15,608 nt of DNA from Clostridiales bacterium (GCA_003541445.1 DPMO01000241.1:1-15608); one strand, 5' to 3'. Shown: positions 1 through 10,404, counted from the first letter of the stretch. The notes: generated by a model from the letters alone, not told the origin. Program-made: numbers and translations.

Positions 1-116
1 CAGATGCCCGGGCCATCGCCAACGGCATCCGGACGGCCATCCGCTGCGTGCGTGGTGCGGTGCCGGACAGGATGAAGGCGGCCCTGTCCGAGCTGACCGG
101 GGGGAAGCTGTCGTGA
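1..116 (+). CDS. plsX: Phosphate acyltransferase PlsX, C-terminal end only
   Basis: The open frame enters from the left edge (first full codon at 3) and ends at TGA 114-116, giving 37 residues. It opens with DARAIANGIRTA, which resembles the conserved PlsX C-terminus (typically a D-A-x-A-I-x-N-A-I-R pattern). PlsX converts acyl-ACP to acyl-phosphate for phosphatidic acid synthesis at the membrane. Its place directly before fabH is the standard plsX-fabH order of Firmicutes and many other bacteria. Its stop overlaps the fabH start in the string GTGA, so the two are probably translationally coupled. The call rests on this short tail plus context; catalytic parts lie outside the window. Confidence 0.75.
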   Translation, partial: DARAIANGIRTAIRCVRGAVPDRMKAALSELTGGKLS

Positions 117-1108
117 CGGTGCTGCATAACGCCGGAATCCTGGGTCTGGGTTCAGCCACTGGCGACCGGATACTGACCAACGGGGACCTGGAGCGACTGG
201 TGGACACCTCCGACGAATGGATCGTGGAGCGCACCGGGATCTCGGAGCGCAGAGTGCTGGGGCCCGGAAAGGCCACGTCCGATCTGGCCTGGGAGGCAGC
301 ACGCAAGGCGCTGGAAACATCGGGGGTGTGTGCTGCCGAGCTGGATCTGATCGTGGTGGCTACCGTCACTCCCGACATGCCCTTTCCCGCCACCGCCTGC
401 TTGCTGCAAGACCGCCTGGGAGCGCGAAAGGCGGCGGCCTTTGACCTGGAGGCGGCGTGTTCGGGCTTTCTCTATGGCTTGGTCATCGCCAGCCAGTTCA
501 TCCGCCTGGGTACCTACCGCTACGTGTTGGTCATCGGGGCGGAGACTCTTTCCCGGATCACCGACTGGACCGACCGCAGCACCTGCGTGCTGTTCGGCGA
601 CGGGGCCGGGGCGGCGGTGCTGGGGCCAGTCGGGACACGGGCAGGAGTCCTGGGATGGAGCCTGGGCGCAGACGGCAGCGGCGCCGACCTGTTGAAGATG
701 CCGGCGGGCGGTTCGCGAATGCCGGCCAGCACGGAGACGGTTGCCCGCCGCCTACATTACATCCGCATGAACGGACGGGAAGTGTTCAAACGGGCCGTCA
801 CCCTCATGCAGGACGCGGGGATGATGGCGCTGCGCAATGCGGGACTGGATGCCGGCCAGGTTGACCTGCTGATACCACACCAGGCCAATCTGCGCATCAT
901 CGAGGCACTGAGGAAGAAGTTGCGCATGCCCCGCGAGAAGGTGTTCTGGAACCTGGACCGTTACGGCAACATGTCGTCGGCGTCCGTGCCAGTCGCCCTG
1001 GAAGAGGCGCTGCAAGCCGGACGCGTGCGTCCCGGGGATGTCCTGCTGATGGTGGCCTTCGGGGCCGGGTTGACGTGGGGTGCGGTGGTCATGCGTTGGC
1101 CCGGCTGA
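113..1108 (+). CDS. fabH: Beta-ketoacyl-ACP synthase III (KAS III)
   Basis: This enzyme starts fatty-acid synthesis by condensing acyl-CoA with malonyl-ACP to give beta-ketoacyl-ACP in the cytoplasm. The 331 residues match the usual family length. The Cys-His-Asn triad is visible: Cys116 in AACSGFLYGL, His256 in PHQANLRII and Asn286 in YGNMSSAS. The N-terminal DTSDEWIVERTGISERR block (about 31-47) is also typical. The start is GTG at 113, overlapping the plsX stop, with a G-rich purine stretch (ggggggaag) just upstream as ribosome binding site. The next gene, degV, begins 30 nt after the stop. The product could prime straight or branched chains; the sequence alone does not decide. Confidence 0.95.
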   Translation: MTVLHNAGILGLGSATGDRILTNGDLERLVDTSDEWIVERTGISERRVLGPGKATSDLAWEAARKALETSGVCAAELDLIVVATVTPDMPFPATACLLQDRLGARKAAAFDLEAACSGFLYGLVIASQFIRLGTYRYVLVIGAETLSRITDWTDRSTCVLFGDGAGAAVLGPVGTRAGVLGWSLGADGSGADLLKMPAGGSRMPASTETVARRLHYIRMNGREVFKRAVTLMQDAGMMALRNAGLDAGQVDLLIPHQANLRIIEALRKKLRMPREKVFWNLDRYGNMSSASVPVALEEALQAGRVRPGDVLLMVAFGAGLTWGAVVMRWPG

Positions 1109-1120
1109 GTGATCGAGTCC

Positions 1121-1131
1121 AGGAGGGGAGG
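1121..1131 (+). promoter_or_regulatory. Ribosome binding site of degV
   Basis: AGGAGGGGAGG lies 7 nt before ATG 1139. It decides the degV start in favour of 1139 over the open-frame codon at 1109, which directly abuts the fabH stop and would add ten residues not typical of the family. Confidence 0.8.
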
Positions 1132-1138
1132 GTTTCCC

Positions 1139-2002
1139 ATGACGGTGAAGGTAGTTACTGATAGCACCTGTGACGTCCCTCTTCCTCGGCTGGAGGAGCT
1201 GGGAGTCACCGTGGTACCGCTTACCGTCCACTTTGGCCCCGAGCAATACAAGGATCACGTTGAGATGAGCCCGGAGCAGTTCTTCGCCCACCTCACCTCG
1301 TCCAGTCATCATCCCCGCACCTCGCAGCCATCTCCGGGAGAGTTTGCCGAAGTGTATCGACGACTGAGTGCTGATGGTTCTTCCATCATATCGATTCACC
1401 TGTCATCCGAGCTCAGCGGTACCTACCAGTCGGCGGTGATGGGCGCGCAGATGGTCCCGGAGGCGGACGTGGAGGTGGTTGATTCGCGGCTGGCGTCCTT
1501 GGCCTTCGGGATCGCCGTGGTGCGCGCAGCCCGGCTGGCAAAAGAGGGGAAGGCCAAGGAGGAGATCCTGAGGGTGATCCGCCGTCAGATGGCCAGCACC
1601 CACGTATTCCTGTCTGTGGATACGCTGGAGTACCTACGGCGCAACGGCCGGATCGGGAAGGCCCAGTATCTGCTGGGCACTTTGCTGAACTTCAAGCCCA
1701 TCCTCACGTTGGAAGACGGGGTGGTGGCCCCCTACGACCGGGTGAGGGGGCGCAAGAAGGTGATCCCCCGCCTGGTGCAGGCAGCGACGGAACGAGTTCC
1801 TGCGGGGTCGGAGATCGGCCTGGCGATAGCCCACGGCGCGGTGCCCGACCAAGCCGCGGAACTCCGGGAAGCGATGGGAAGAACTTTCAGGATACACGAG
1901 TGTCACCAGGGTTGCATCGGGGCGGTGATCGGCACTCACGTGGGCCCTGGAACCCTGGCGGTGTGCTTCTACGCAGTGGATGAGGCGAGGGAGGGCAGTT
2001 GA
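1139..2002 (+). CDS. DegV/FakB-family fatty-acid-binding protein
   Basis: DegV proteins bind a fatty acid. In Firmicutes the FakB members present it to the kinase FakA, which makes acyl-phosphate for PlsX/PlsY. The 287-residue protein has the family blocks in order: VVTDSTCDVP near the N-terminus, TSQPSPGEF (about 60), HLSSELSGTYQSA (about 90-102), VVDS, and DTLEYLRRNGRIG with a following LNFKPIL. The Ser-rich loops are the usual carboxylate-binding sites. It lies between fabH and fabD, where many fab operons carry fabK or nothing. Its stop overlaps the TTG start of fabD (TTGA). No fakA (Dak2-type kinase) is in the window. The family is clear; the specific FakB role is inferred from context. 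Confidence 0.88.
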   Translation: MTVKVVTDSTCDVPLPRLEELGVTVVPLTVHFGPEQYKDHVEMSPEQFFAHLTSSSHHPRTSQPSPGEFAEVYRRLSADGSSIISIHLSSELSGTYQSAVMGAQMVPEADVEVVDSRLASLAFGIAVVRAARLAKEGKAKEEILRVIRRQMASTHVFLSVDTLEYLRRNGRIGKAQYLLGTLLNFKPILTLEDGVVAPYDRVRGRKKVIPRLVQAATERVPAGSEIGLAIAHGAVPDQAAELREAMGRTFRIHECHQGCIGAVIGTHVGPGTLAVCFYAVDEAREGS

Positions 2003-2949
2003 AGTTCGCGGTCCTGTTTGCCGGTCAAGGGGCCCAACGGGTCGGGATGGGGCAAGATATCATTCAGCGGTACCCGCGGGCCAGGGCGGTATTCCGGCGG
2101 GCAGAGGAGTGCTCCGGACTGCCGCTATCCCGCCTGTGCTTTGAGGGACCGGAAGAAGAGTTGGCACTGACTGTGTACACCCAGCCCTGCCTGCTGGCCG
2201 TGGAGGCAGCTATCTGGGCGGTGCTGGAGGAGTGGGGAGTGACCCCTTGGGCGGTGGCCGGGCTCAGCGTCGGGGAATACGGAGCGCTGGTGGCGGCGGG
2301 ATCGTTGGAGCTCGACGAAGCGATACGCTTGGTCTGCATCCGAGCGCGACTGATGCATCAGGCCTGCCGACCTGGGGAGACGGGGATGCTCGCGGTACTG
2401 GGCCTGACCGAGGAGAGGGTCAGGGATCTGTGTACCCGGGCCTCCAGACGCGGCATGGTGGAAGCTGCCAACTTTAACTGTCCCGGGCAGGTGGTGGTGG
2501 CGGGAGAACTGCGCGCGCTGAGGTACCTTGCGGAGCTGGCCAAGGAGGCGGGAGCCCGGCGGGTAATACCCCTGCGAGTCAGTGCCGCCTTCCACACCAG
2601 CTTGATGCGGGGGGTGGCGGAGGAGCTGGGTGCAGCGTTAGATACAGCGGAGGTTCGCCCTGCCCGGGTGCCGGTGGTGGCCAATGCTTGGGCGCGGTAC
2701 GTGCGGACGCCACAGGAGATACGGCAAGCTCTCCGGGTTCAGGTGTACAGCCCCGTGCTCTGGGAGCAGACCTTGCGGCTGTTGGCGCGCGACGGAGTGG
2801 AGACCTTCGTGGAGGTGGGCCCGGGAAGGGTGCTCAGCGGCTTCGTCCAGCGTACCCTCCCCGGTGCCCGAGCGGTGGCGGTAGAAGACTTGCCGTCCCT
2901 GGAATCGCTGCTTGAAATATCCAAAGGGGGTTTGCTAAGATGTTGCTAG
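1999..2949 (+). CDS. fabD: Malonyl-CoA:ACP transacylase
   Basis: Transfers malonyl from CoA to ACP, supplying the extender unit for chain elongation. The 316 residues are the normal length. The N-terminal FAGQGAQRVGMG, the nucleophile Ser90 in GLSVGEYGAL and the catalytic His199 in AAFHTSLM are all visible, as is NFNCPGQVVVAG (about 159-169). The start is TTG at 1999 inside the degV stop. This gives MKFAVLFAGQ, the expected FabD N-terminus, so the rare start is well supported. The last 10 nt overlap fabG. The tight overlaps on both sides indicate one transcription and translation unit with degV and fabG. Confidence 0.95.
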   Translation: MKFAVLFAGQGAQRVGMGQDIIQRYPRARAVFRRAEECSGLPLSRLCFEGPEEELALTVYTQPCLLAVEAAIWAVLEEWGVTPWAVAGLSVGEYGALVAAGSLELDEAIRLVCIRARLMHQACRPGETGMLAVLGLTEERVRDLCTRASRRGMVEAANFNCPGQVVVAGELRALRYLAELAKEAGARRVIPLRVSAAFHTSLMRGVAEELGAALDTAEVRPARVPVVANAWARYVRTPQEIRQALRVQVYSPVLWEQTLRLLARDGVETFVEVGPGRVLSGFVQRTLPGARAVAVEDLPSLESLLEISKGGLLRCC

Positions 2950-3683
2950 ATGGCCGCGGCGCCCTGGTCACGGGAGGCTCCCGGGGTATCGGCCGAGCCA
3001 TCGCCGAGCGTCTGGCCGGTGAAGGGGCGGCAGTCACCATCGGCTACCGGAGCCAACGAGAGGCGGCGGAAGAGGTGGTGGCAGCTATCCGCCGCGCCGG
3101 AGGCCGCGCCTGGGCGGTGAGGGCGGACGTCAGCTGCGCCCGTGAAGCGGAGGAGCTGGTCAACCGTGCAGCAGCGCATGCTGGCCGGCTGGACATCCTG
3201 GTGAACAACGCGGGGATCACCAGGGATGCACTCTTGGTTCGCATGAGACCGGAAGACTGGCAGCGGGTGCTCGACGTGAACCTGACCGGGGCTTTCCACT
3301 GTACCAGGTCCGCCGTACGGCGTATGATGCGTCAGCGGTATGGCCGCATCATAAACATCTCCTCGGTTGTGGGTCTTATCGGCAACCCGGGCCAGGCCAA
3401 TTATGCCGCCAGCAAGGCGGGGTTGGTTGGATTCACGCGCGCACTGGCCCGCGAGCTGGCTCCCCGAAACATCACCGTCAACTGCGTGGCCCCTGGTCTC
3501 ATCGCTACCGACATGACCGCCGCTCTGCCTGAGGAGTACCGGCAGCGGATACGCGAGCGGGTGCCGCTGGGTCGGGAGGGCAGCCCGGAGGAGGTAGCGT
3601 GGCTGGTGGTGTTCCTGGCCTCCGACCGAGCAAGTTACATCACCGGTCAGGTAATTGCCGTGGACGGTGGGCTGGGAAGCTGA
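2940..3683 (+). CDS. fabG: 3-oxoacyl-ACP reductase (SDR family)
   Basis: Reduces beta-ketoacyl-ACP to beta-hydroxyacyl-ACP with NADPH. The 247 residues form a classical short-chain dehydrogenase: TGGSRGIG cofactor loop at 11-18, NNAG at 89-92, Asn114 in LDVNLTG, Ser in NISSVVG (about 139-145), and the Tyr155/Lys159 pair in YAASK. The C-terminal YITGQVIAVDGGL is the usual FabG ending. Start ATG 2940 lies inside the 3' end of fabD. Among SDR enzymes many functions are possible, but the position between fabD and acpP makes FabG very likely. Confidence 0.95.
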   Translation: MLLDGRGALVTGGSRGIGRAIAERLAGEGAAVTIGYRSQREAAEEVVAAIRRAGGRAWAVRADVSCAREAEELVNRAAAHAGRLDILVNNAGITRDALLVRMRPEDWQRVLDVNLTGAFHCTRSAVRRMMRQRYGRIINISSVVGLIGNPGQANYAASKAGLVGFTRALARELAPRNITVNCVAPGLIATDMTAALPEEYRQRIRERVPLGREGSPEEVAWLVVFLASDRASYITGQVIAVDGGLGS

Positions 3684-3716
3684 CCGCGGTAACGAGAACA
3701 CCAAAGCAGTCTAGCT

Positions 3717-3725
3717 GGAGGAGGT
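3717..3725 (+). promoter_or_regulatory. Strong ribosome binding site of acpP
   Basis: GGAGGAGGT lies 6 nt before the GTG start at 3732. It is the best Shine-Dalgarno match of the fab operon, in keeping with the high level of ACP that cells need, and it fixes the GTG start. Confidence 0.8.
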
Positions 3726-3731
3726 GGCCCA

Positions 3732-3974
3732 GTGCCCAGCAAGCAAGAGATTTACGAACGGCTCAAGGAGATTATCGTCGAACAGTTGGGCGTGGACGAG
3801 GACGAGGTGGTGCCCGAGGCATCGTTCATCGATGACCTGGGAGCGGATTCGCTGGATATAGTGGAGCTGATCATGGCTCTGGAAGAGGAGTTCGACCTGG
3901 AGATACCGGATGAGGATGCGGAAAAGATCAGCACTGTGGGTGAGGCGGTGGAATACATCGCCAAGGCTCTCTAA
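3732..3974 (+). CDS. acpP: Acyl carrier protein
   Basis: Small acidic carrier that holds growing acyl chains on a phosphopantetheine arm. It has 80 residues with the invariant DSL attachment motif; Ser40 in [10 protein letters not shown] carries the prosthetic group. The charged helices around it ([18 protein letters not shown]) are typical ACP. It begins at GTG 3732. It is separated from fabG by 48 nt and from fabF by 78 nt, the largest gaps in the operon, and a strong hairpin lies in the second gap. That arrangement may let acpP mRNA be made or kept at a different level from its neighbours. Confidence 0.97.
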   Translation: MPSKQEIYERLKEIIVEQLGVDEDEVVPEASFIDDLGADSLDIVELIMALEEEFDLEIPDEDAEKISTVGEAVEYIAKAL

Positions 3975-3998
3975 GTTCTTCCCCTGGAATCACTGGGT

Positions 3999-4034
3999 GT
4001 CTCGGGTGCCGTGAGCTGACCCGGCACCCGAGAC
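3999..4034 (+). repeat. 13-bp perfect inverted repeat between acpP and fabF
   Basis: GTCTCGGGTGCCG (3999-4011) pairs without mismatch with CGGCACCCGAGAC (4022-4034) across a 10-nt loop. There is no T-run after it, so it is not a standard terminator. It could be an attenuator, an mRNA-stabilising or processing hairpin (for example an RNase III target), or a protein operator. Confidence 0.8.
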
Positions 4035-4052
4035 GCTGGGGGAGGGTGCGTC

Positions 4053-5315
4053 GTGACGCGTAGGGTGGCGATAACCGGCATGGGGGTCATTTCCCCATTG
4101 GGCAACGATCTGGAGAGCTTCTGGCAGGCACTAGTGGGCGGAAAGTCAGGGGTGGGTCCCATCACCCGGTTCGACGCCACGGACTTTCCCACCCGGATCG
4201 CGGCCGAGGTGAAGGGGTTCGACCCGATGGATTACATGGATCGTAAGGACGCCAAGCGGATGGACCGGTTCAGTCATCTGGCAGTGGCTGCCGCCCGGCA
4301 GGCGCTGGAGGATGCGCAACTGAACCATACCCTGAACCGGGACGATGTGGGGGTGGCAGTGGGGACGGGCATTGGTGGGATCGAGACCTTCAGCGAGCAG
4401 TTCGAAGTCATGCGCAAGAAGGGCCCCCAGCGCGTCAGCCCCTTCTTCGTGCCCATGATGATAGCGAACATGGCGGCTGGCAATATTGCCATCCTCACTG
4501 GAGCGCGGGGACCCTGCATCACCACCACCACTGCTTGTGCTGCTTCCGCCAACGCGGTGGGGGAGGCGTTCCGCCTGGTGCAGCGGGGCGATGCGGTAGC
4601 CATGATCTGTGGGGGCACGGAAGCCCCGCTGGTCCCTATGGCGCTGGGGGGTTTTTGTGCTATGAAGGCGCTTTCGGAGCGTAATGAGGAACCGGAGCGG
4701 GCATCCCGCCCCTTCGATGCTCAGCGAGACGGATTCGTGATGGCAGAGGGCGCGGCCATGATAGTGCTGGAGGAGCTGGAACACGCCGTACGACGGGGGG
4801 CTCGAATATGGGCGGAAATGGTGGGGTACGGGATGTCTGCTGATGCCTACCACATCACTGCTCCAGCCCCGCGCGGCGAGGGAGGAGCCCGGGCCATGCG
4901 CAGGGCATTGGCCGACGCTGGCCTGGACCCGTCGGAGGTACAGTACATCAACGCCCACGGCACCTCCACACCTCCCAATGACCGGTGTGAGACGGAAGCT
5001 ATCAAGGCGGTGTTCGGCGAGCACGCCTATCGGCTGGCCATCAGTTCCACCAAGTCGATGACCGGTCACCTGCTGGGGGCAGCGGGTGCGTTGGAACTGG
5101 TCTGCTGCGTCCTGACCATCGCCCGGGGCATCATACCCCCTACCATCAATTACGAATGCCCGGATCCCGACTGCGACCTGGATTACGTGCCCAACAACGC
5201 ACGGCGGAAGGAAGTCAACGTGGCGATGAGCAACTCCTTCGGTTTTGGGGGTCACAACGTCACTCTGGTACTGGAAAGATTTGCCATAGAAAGGGATCAC
5301 CGGCATGCTTCATGA
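4053..5315 (+). CDS. fabF: Beta-ketoacyl-ACP synthase II
   Basis: Elongating condensing enzyme that joins acyl-ACP with malonyl-ACP. It has 420 residues; the family is usually about 410-415. The Cys-His-His triad is clear: Cys162 in [16 protein letters not shown], His302 in [11 protein letters not shown] and His339 in [10 protein letters not shown]. The C-terminal [10 protein letters not shown] (393-402) is intact. Start GTG 4053 follows a gggggaggg ribosome binding site. All 10 lysines are AAG. The last ten residues ([10 protein letters not shown]) run past the usual end and overlap rnc by 11 nt. Composition begins to change in this tail (see findings). Confidence 0.95.
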   Translation: MTRRVAITGMGVISPLGNDLESFWQALVGGKSGVGPITRFDATDFPTRIAAEVKGFDPMDYMDRKDAKRMDRFSHLAVAAARQALEDAQLNHTLNRDDVGVAVGTGIGGIETFSEQFEVMRKKGPQRVSPFFVPMMIANMAAGNIAILTGARGPCITTTTACAASANAVGEAFRLVQRGDAVAMICGGTEAPLVPMALGGFCAMKALSERNEEPERASRPFDAQRDGFVMAEGAAMIVLEELEHAVRRGARIWAEMVGYGMSADAYHITAPAPRGEGGARAMRRALADAGLDPSEVQYINAHGTSTPPNDRCETEAIKAVFGEHAYRLAISSTKSMTGHLLGAAGALELVCCVLTIARGIIPPTINYECPDPDCDLDYVPNNARRKEVNVAMSNSFGFGGHNVTLVLERFAIERDHRHAS

Positions 5316-6036
5316 AGGCGGCGATTTAGCGGAATTACAAGAGCAGCTGCAATACCGCTGGCAAAACCCGGCGCTGTTACGCGAGGCGCTGGTACACAGT
5401 TCCTACACTTACGAAAACAAAGAACAGGGAGTGCTCAACAACGAGCGCCTGGAATTCCTGGGCGACGCCGTGCTAGAATTAGTTGTCAGCGACCACTTTT
5501 ACCGCTCTTTTCCTGACAAGTCCGAGGGCGAGCTTACCAAGATGCGAGCGCTGACGGTTTGCGAACCCTCCTTGGCTGCGGTGGCCCGCCAGCTGCAGTT
5601 GGGCCGGTATATGTGGATGGGACGCGGCGAGGAGAGATCCGGCGGCAGGAACAGGCCCTCCATCCTGGCCGACGCTTTCGAAGCCCTGTTGGGTTCCATA
5701 TACCTGGATGGGGGCCTGGAAGAGGCGCGCCGGGTGGCGTTACGGCAGCTGGCCGGTGTGATCGAAGAAGTGAAAAAAGGCCAGGCCGTGCGGGATTATA
5801 AAACAGACTTGCAGGAAAAGCTGCAGCGCAGGGAACGCAAGGCCGCGGACCCCATCCAATACATAATCCTCGATGAATCGGGACCAGATCACGATAAGGT
5901 GTTTACCGCCGCGGTGGTGTACCGCGGTAAAAGAATGGGTTGGGGGCGCGGCAAGTCCAAAAAAGAAGCGGAACAACAGGCAGCCAGGATGGCCCTGGAA
6001 AAGTACTGGCGAGTTATTAATGACACGGAGGGTTAA
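5305..6036 (+). CDS. rnc: Ribonuclease III
   Basis: Double-stranded-RNA endonuclease that processes rRNA precursors, structured mRNAs and SRP RNA precursors. The 243 residues comprise a catalytic domain with signature [11 protein letters not shown] (46-56; acidic Glu50 and Asp54) and the second acidic pair Asp123/Glu126 in [11 protein letters not shown]-terminal double-stranded-RNA-binding domain follows (about 164-233, with [17 protein letters not shown]). ATG 5305 overlaps fabF by 11 nt. The fab-rnc neighbourhood is common in Firmicutes. Lysine codons are 7 AAA and 7 AAG against 0 and 10 in fabF, a marked change at this junction. Confidence 0.95.
   Translation: MLHEGGDLAELQEQLQYRWQNPALLREALVHSSYTYENKEQGVLNNERLEFLGDAVLELVVSDHFYRSFPDKSEGELTKMRALTVCEPSLAAVARQLQLGRYMWMGRGEERSGGRNRPSILADAFEALLGSIYLDGGLEEARRVALRQLAGVIEEVKKGQAVRDYKTDLQEKLQRRERKAADPIQYIILDESGPDHDKVFTAAVVYRGKRMGWGRGKSKKEAEQQAARMALEKYWRVINDTEG
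6027..6032 (+). promoter_or_regulatory. Ribosome binding site of ftsY
   Basis: GGAGGG at the 3' end of rnc, 11 nt before ATG 6044. It supports the ftsY start at 6044, giving MGFLNKLKESL. The longer open frame back to 5873 lies wholly inside rnc. Confidence 0.65.
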
Positions 6037-6043
6037 CCGTAAA

Positions 6044-6985
6044 ATGGGGTTTTTGAACAAGTTAAAGGAAAGCTTGAGCAAGACCAGAAAAAATTTCGTG
6101 GAAAAGATCGATACCATCATCACCGGCCGCAAAGTTATCGATGAAAGCCTGTACGAGGAACTGGAAGAGGTACTGATCCAGGGTGACGTGGGCATTGACG
6201 CGGCGCTGGAACTGGTGGAAAAGCTGCGGGAAGAGGTGAAAAAACGCCGCGTGGACGAGCCCGGCGAGTTACGCAGGCTGCTGCAGGAACAAATCCGGCA
6301 AATCCTGGGGGAAGATACGGCCGGCTTGCGCGTGGATGAAGCGCGGCCCGCTGTAATCATGGTGGTGGGCGTTAACGGCGTGGGCAAGACTACCACCATC
6401 GGCAAGCTGGCCTACCACTTCAAGCGCAGCGGTAAAAGCGTTATTTTGGGCGCGTCTGACACTTTCCGCGCGGCCGCCGTGGAACAGCTGGAAGCTTGGG
6501 GCAATCGTGCCGGCGTGCCTGTGATTAAACATTCCGCGGGCGCCGATCCCGCTGCTGTGGCTTACGACTCCCTCCAAGCCGCCAGGGCCAGGAAGATGGA
6601 CGTGCTGATTGTGGATACGGCGGGCAGGCTGCATACCAAGAAAAACCTCATGGAGGAACTGAAAAAGATCCACCGGGTTTTGGGCCGGGAAATGCCCGGC
6701 GCCCCGCACGAGGTTTTGCTGGTGCTGGATGCCACCACCGGGCAGAATGCCGTCAACCAGGCCAGGCTGTTCAAGGATGCGGTGGGAGTGACGGGGGTGA
6801 TCCTCACCAAGCTGGACGGCACCGCCAAGGGAGGAGTAGTGGTGGCCGTCAAGCGCGAACTGGACATTCCCATTAAAATGATCGGCATCGGGGAGGGGTT
6901 GGAAGACCTGCGCCCCTTCAACGCCGCTGAATTCGTGGCAGCGCTTTTCCAGCGGGGGGATGAATCCCGGGAACAAGTAATTTAG
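6044..6985 (+). CDS. ftsY: Signal recognition particle receptor FtsY
   Basis: SRP-receptor GTPase that docks ribosome-SRP complexes at the membrane. It has 313 residues from ATG 6044, the short form without the long acidic A domain. An N domain (about 1-95) with the LYEELEEVLIQGDVG helix precedes the G domain. The G domain carries the P-loop GVNGVGKTT (109-117), DTFRAAAVEQL (139-149), DTAGR (191-195) and TKLDGTAKGG (255-264). The paralogue Ffh is excluded because there is no Met-rich M domain. The gene starts 7 nt after rnc; smc, which usually lies between them in Firmicutes, is absent. A Rho-independent terminator follows immediately. Confidence 0.95.
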   Translation: MGFLNKLKESLSKTRKNFVEKIDTIITGRKVIDESLYEELEEVLIQGDVGIDAALELVEKLREEVKKRRVDEPGELRRLLQEQIRQILGEDTAGLRVDEARPAVIMVVGVNGVGKTTTIGKLAYHFKRSGKSVILGASDTFRAAAVEQLEAWGNRAGVPVIKHSAGADPAAVAYDSLQAARARKMDVLIVDTAGRLHTKKNLMEELKKIHRVLGREMPGAPHEVLLVLDATTGQNAVNQARLFKDAVGVTGVILTKLDGTAKGGVVVAVKRELDIPIKMIGIGEGLEDLRPFNAAEFVAALFQRGDESREQVI

Positions 6986-7013
6986 CGGGCGAAGCGCCCG
7001 TTTTATATTTTTA
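6985..7013 (+). terminator. Rho-independent terminator after ftsY
   Basis: CGGGCG (6986-6991), loop AAG, CGCCCG (6995-7000), then TTTTATATTTTT. It starts at the last base of the ftsY stop codon and ends the upstream operon. Confidence 0.92.
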
Positions 7014-7092
7014 AAAGGGATGGTTGGTAAAATGGCGAATAATAGGAAATAAATGAAGCTATGCTAAAGAGCAATAAGGATGGAGGGTACCT

Positions 7093-7878
7093 ATGAGCGT
7101 TCGCATTGCCATCATCGGCGGCACCGGGGTTTACGACCCCAGTATTCTCACGGACATCACTGAAGAAAGGCTGGACACTCCCTTCGGCAGGACCAGGGTA
7201 AAAATCGGCAGCTACCGCGGGAAAAGGGTGGCTTTCATGGCCAGGCATGGTGAAGACCACTCTGTACCCCCGCACTTGATAAATTACCGGGCCAACATTT
7301 ACGGCCTGCGCATGCTGGGCGTGAAAAACATTTTCGCCACCGCCGCCGTAGGTTCCCTAAACCCCGACATGCGGCCCCGGGATTTTGTTTTTGTGGACCA
7401 GTTCCTGGATTTCACCAAGTCGCGCCCGCAGACCTTCCTGGACGAGGGGGTTATTCACCTGGATATGACCGACCCTTACTGCCCCCGGTTGCGCCGGGTG
7501 CTGCAGGAGGCCGCCGCCCGGCTTGGCCTGCCGCATCACACTGCCGGCACCTATGTTTGCACCGAAGGGCCGCGCTTTGAAACGCCGGCGGAAATCCGCA
7601 TGTTCCGCCATCTGGGCGGAGACCTGGCCGGAATGACCAGCGTGCCCGAAGTTGTCCTGGCGCGCGAGGCGGAAATGTGCTATGCCACCATTGCTATGGT
7701 TACCAATTTTGCCGCCGGGATTTCCCCCACGCGGCTGACGCACCAGGAAGTGGTGGACATTATGCAGGAGAACGCCCACAACTTGAGAAAACTGGTAATG
7801 GAGGCCATTGCCGGCGTCGAGGAAGACGCGGCCTGTGCGTGTCACGAGCCGCCCCGGGATCCTTCCGGGATCAAGTAG
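7093..7878 (+). CDS. mtnP: MTAP/MTIP-family purine nucleoside phosphorylase
   Basis: Phosphorolytically cleaves a methylthio-nucleoside to free purine and 5-methylthioribose-1-phosphate, the substrate of the next gene. The 261 residues carry the family blocks GGTGVYDPS (9-17), MARHGEDHSVPPHLINYRAN (49-68), ATAAVGSLNP (82-91), CTEGPRFETPAEI (156-168) and MTSVPEVVLAREAEMCY (181-197). In place of the Asp-x-Asp motif (TDYDCW type) of true methylthioadenosine phosphorylases it has TNFAAG (Asn205). This pattern is seen in 6-oxopurine and methylthioinosine phosphorylases. Start ATG 7093 follows GGAGGG. The C-terminus ends in a Cys-containing tail (CACHEPP). The family is certain; the adenine versus hypoxanthine preference is open. 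The gene symbol is the usual family label. Confidence 0.85.
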   Translation: MSVRIAIIGGTGVYDPSILTDITEERLDTPFGRTRVKIGSYRGKRVAFMARHGEDHSVPPHLINYRANIYGLRMLGVKNIFATAAVGSLNPDMRPRDFVFVDQFLDFTKSRPQTFLDEGVIHLDMTDPYCPRLRRVLQEAAARLGLPHHTAGTYVCTEGPRFETPAEIRMFRHLGGDLAGMTSVPEVVLAREAEMCYATIAMVTNFAAGISPTRLTHQEVVDIMQENAHNLRKLVMEAIAGVEEDAACACHEPPRDPSGIK

Positions 7879-7900
7879 CGGCCAGCAGGGAGGGAATGAT

Positions 7901-10364
<2,464 letters not shown>

Positions 10365-10404
10365 GGTTCTTTCAGGCAGGGACCCGACGGCGCCGGCGGC
10401 TCGA

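Noticed and set aside
3999..4040. Rho-independent terminator after acpP
   Set aside because: The stem is strong but no T-run follows; the next bases are G-rich and lead into the fabF ribosome binding site.
5873..6043. Longer FtsY with 57 extra N-terminal residues
   Set aside because: The extra part overlaps the coding end of rnc in another frame. A ribosome binding site sits just before ATG 6044, which gives a typical FtsY start.
7013..7092. Sigma-A promoter for mtnP
   Set aside because: AT-rich DNA with a TATGCT at 7060, but no -35 hexamer at an acceptable distance. A promoter is expected after the ftsY terminator, but I cannot place it.
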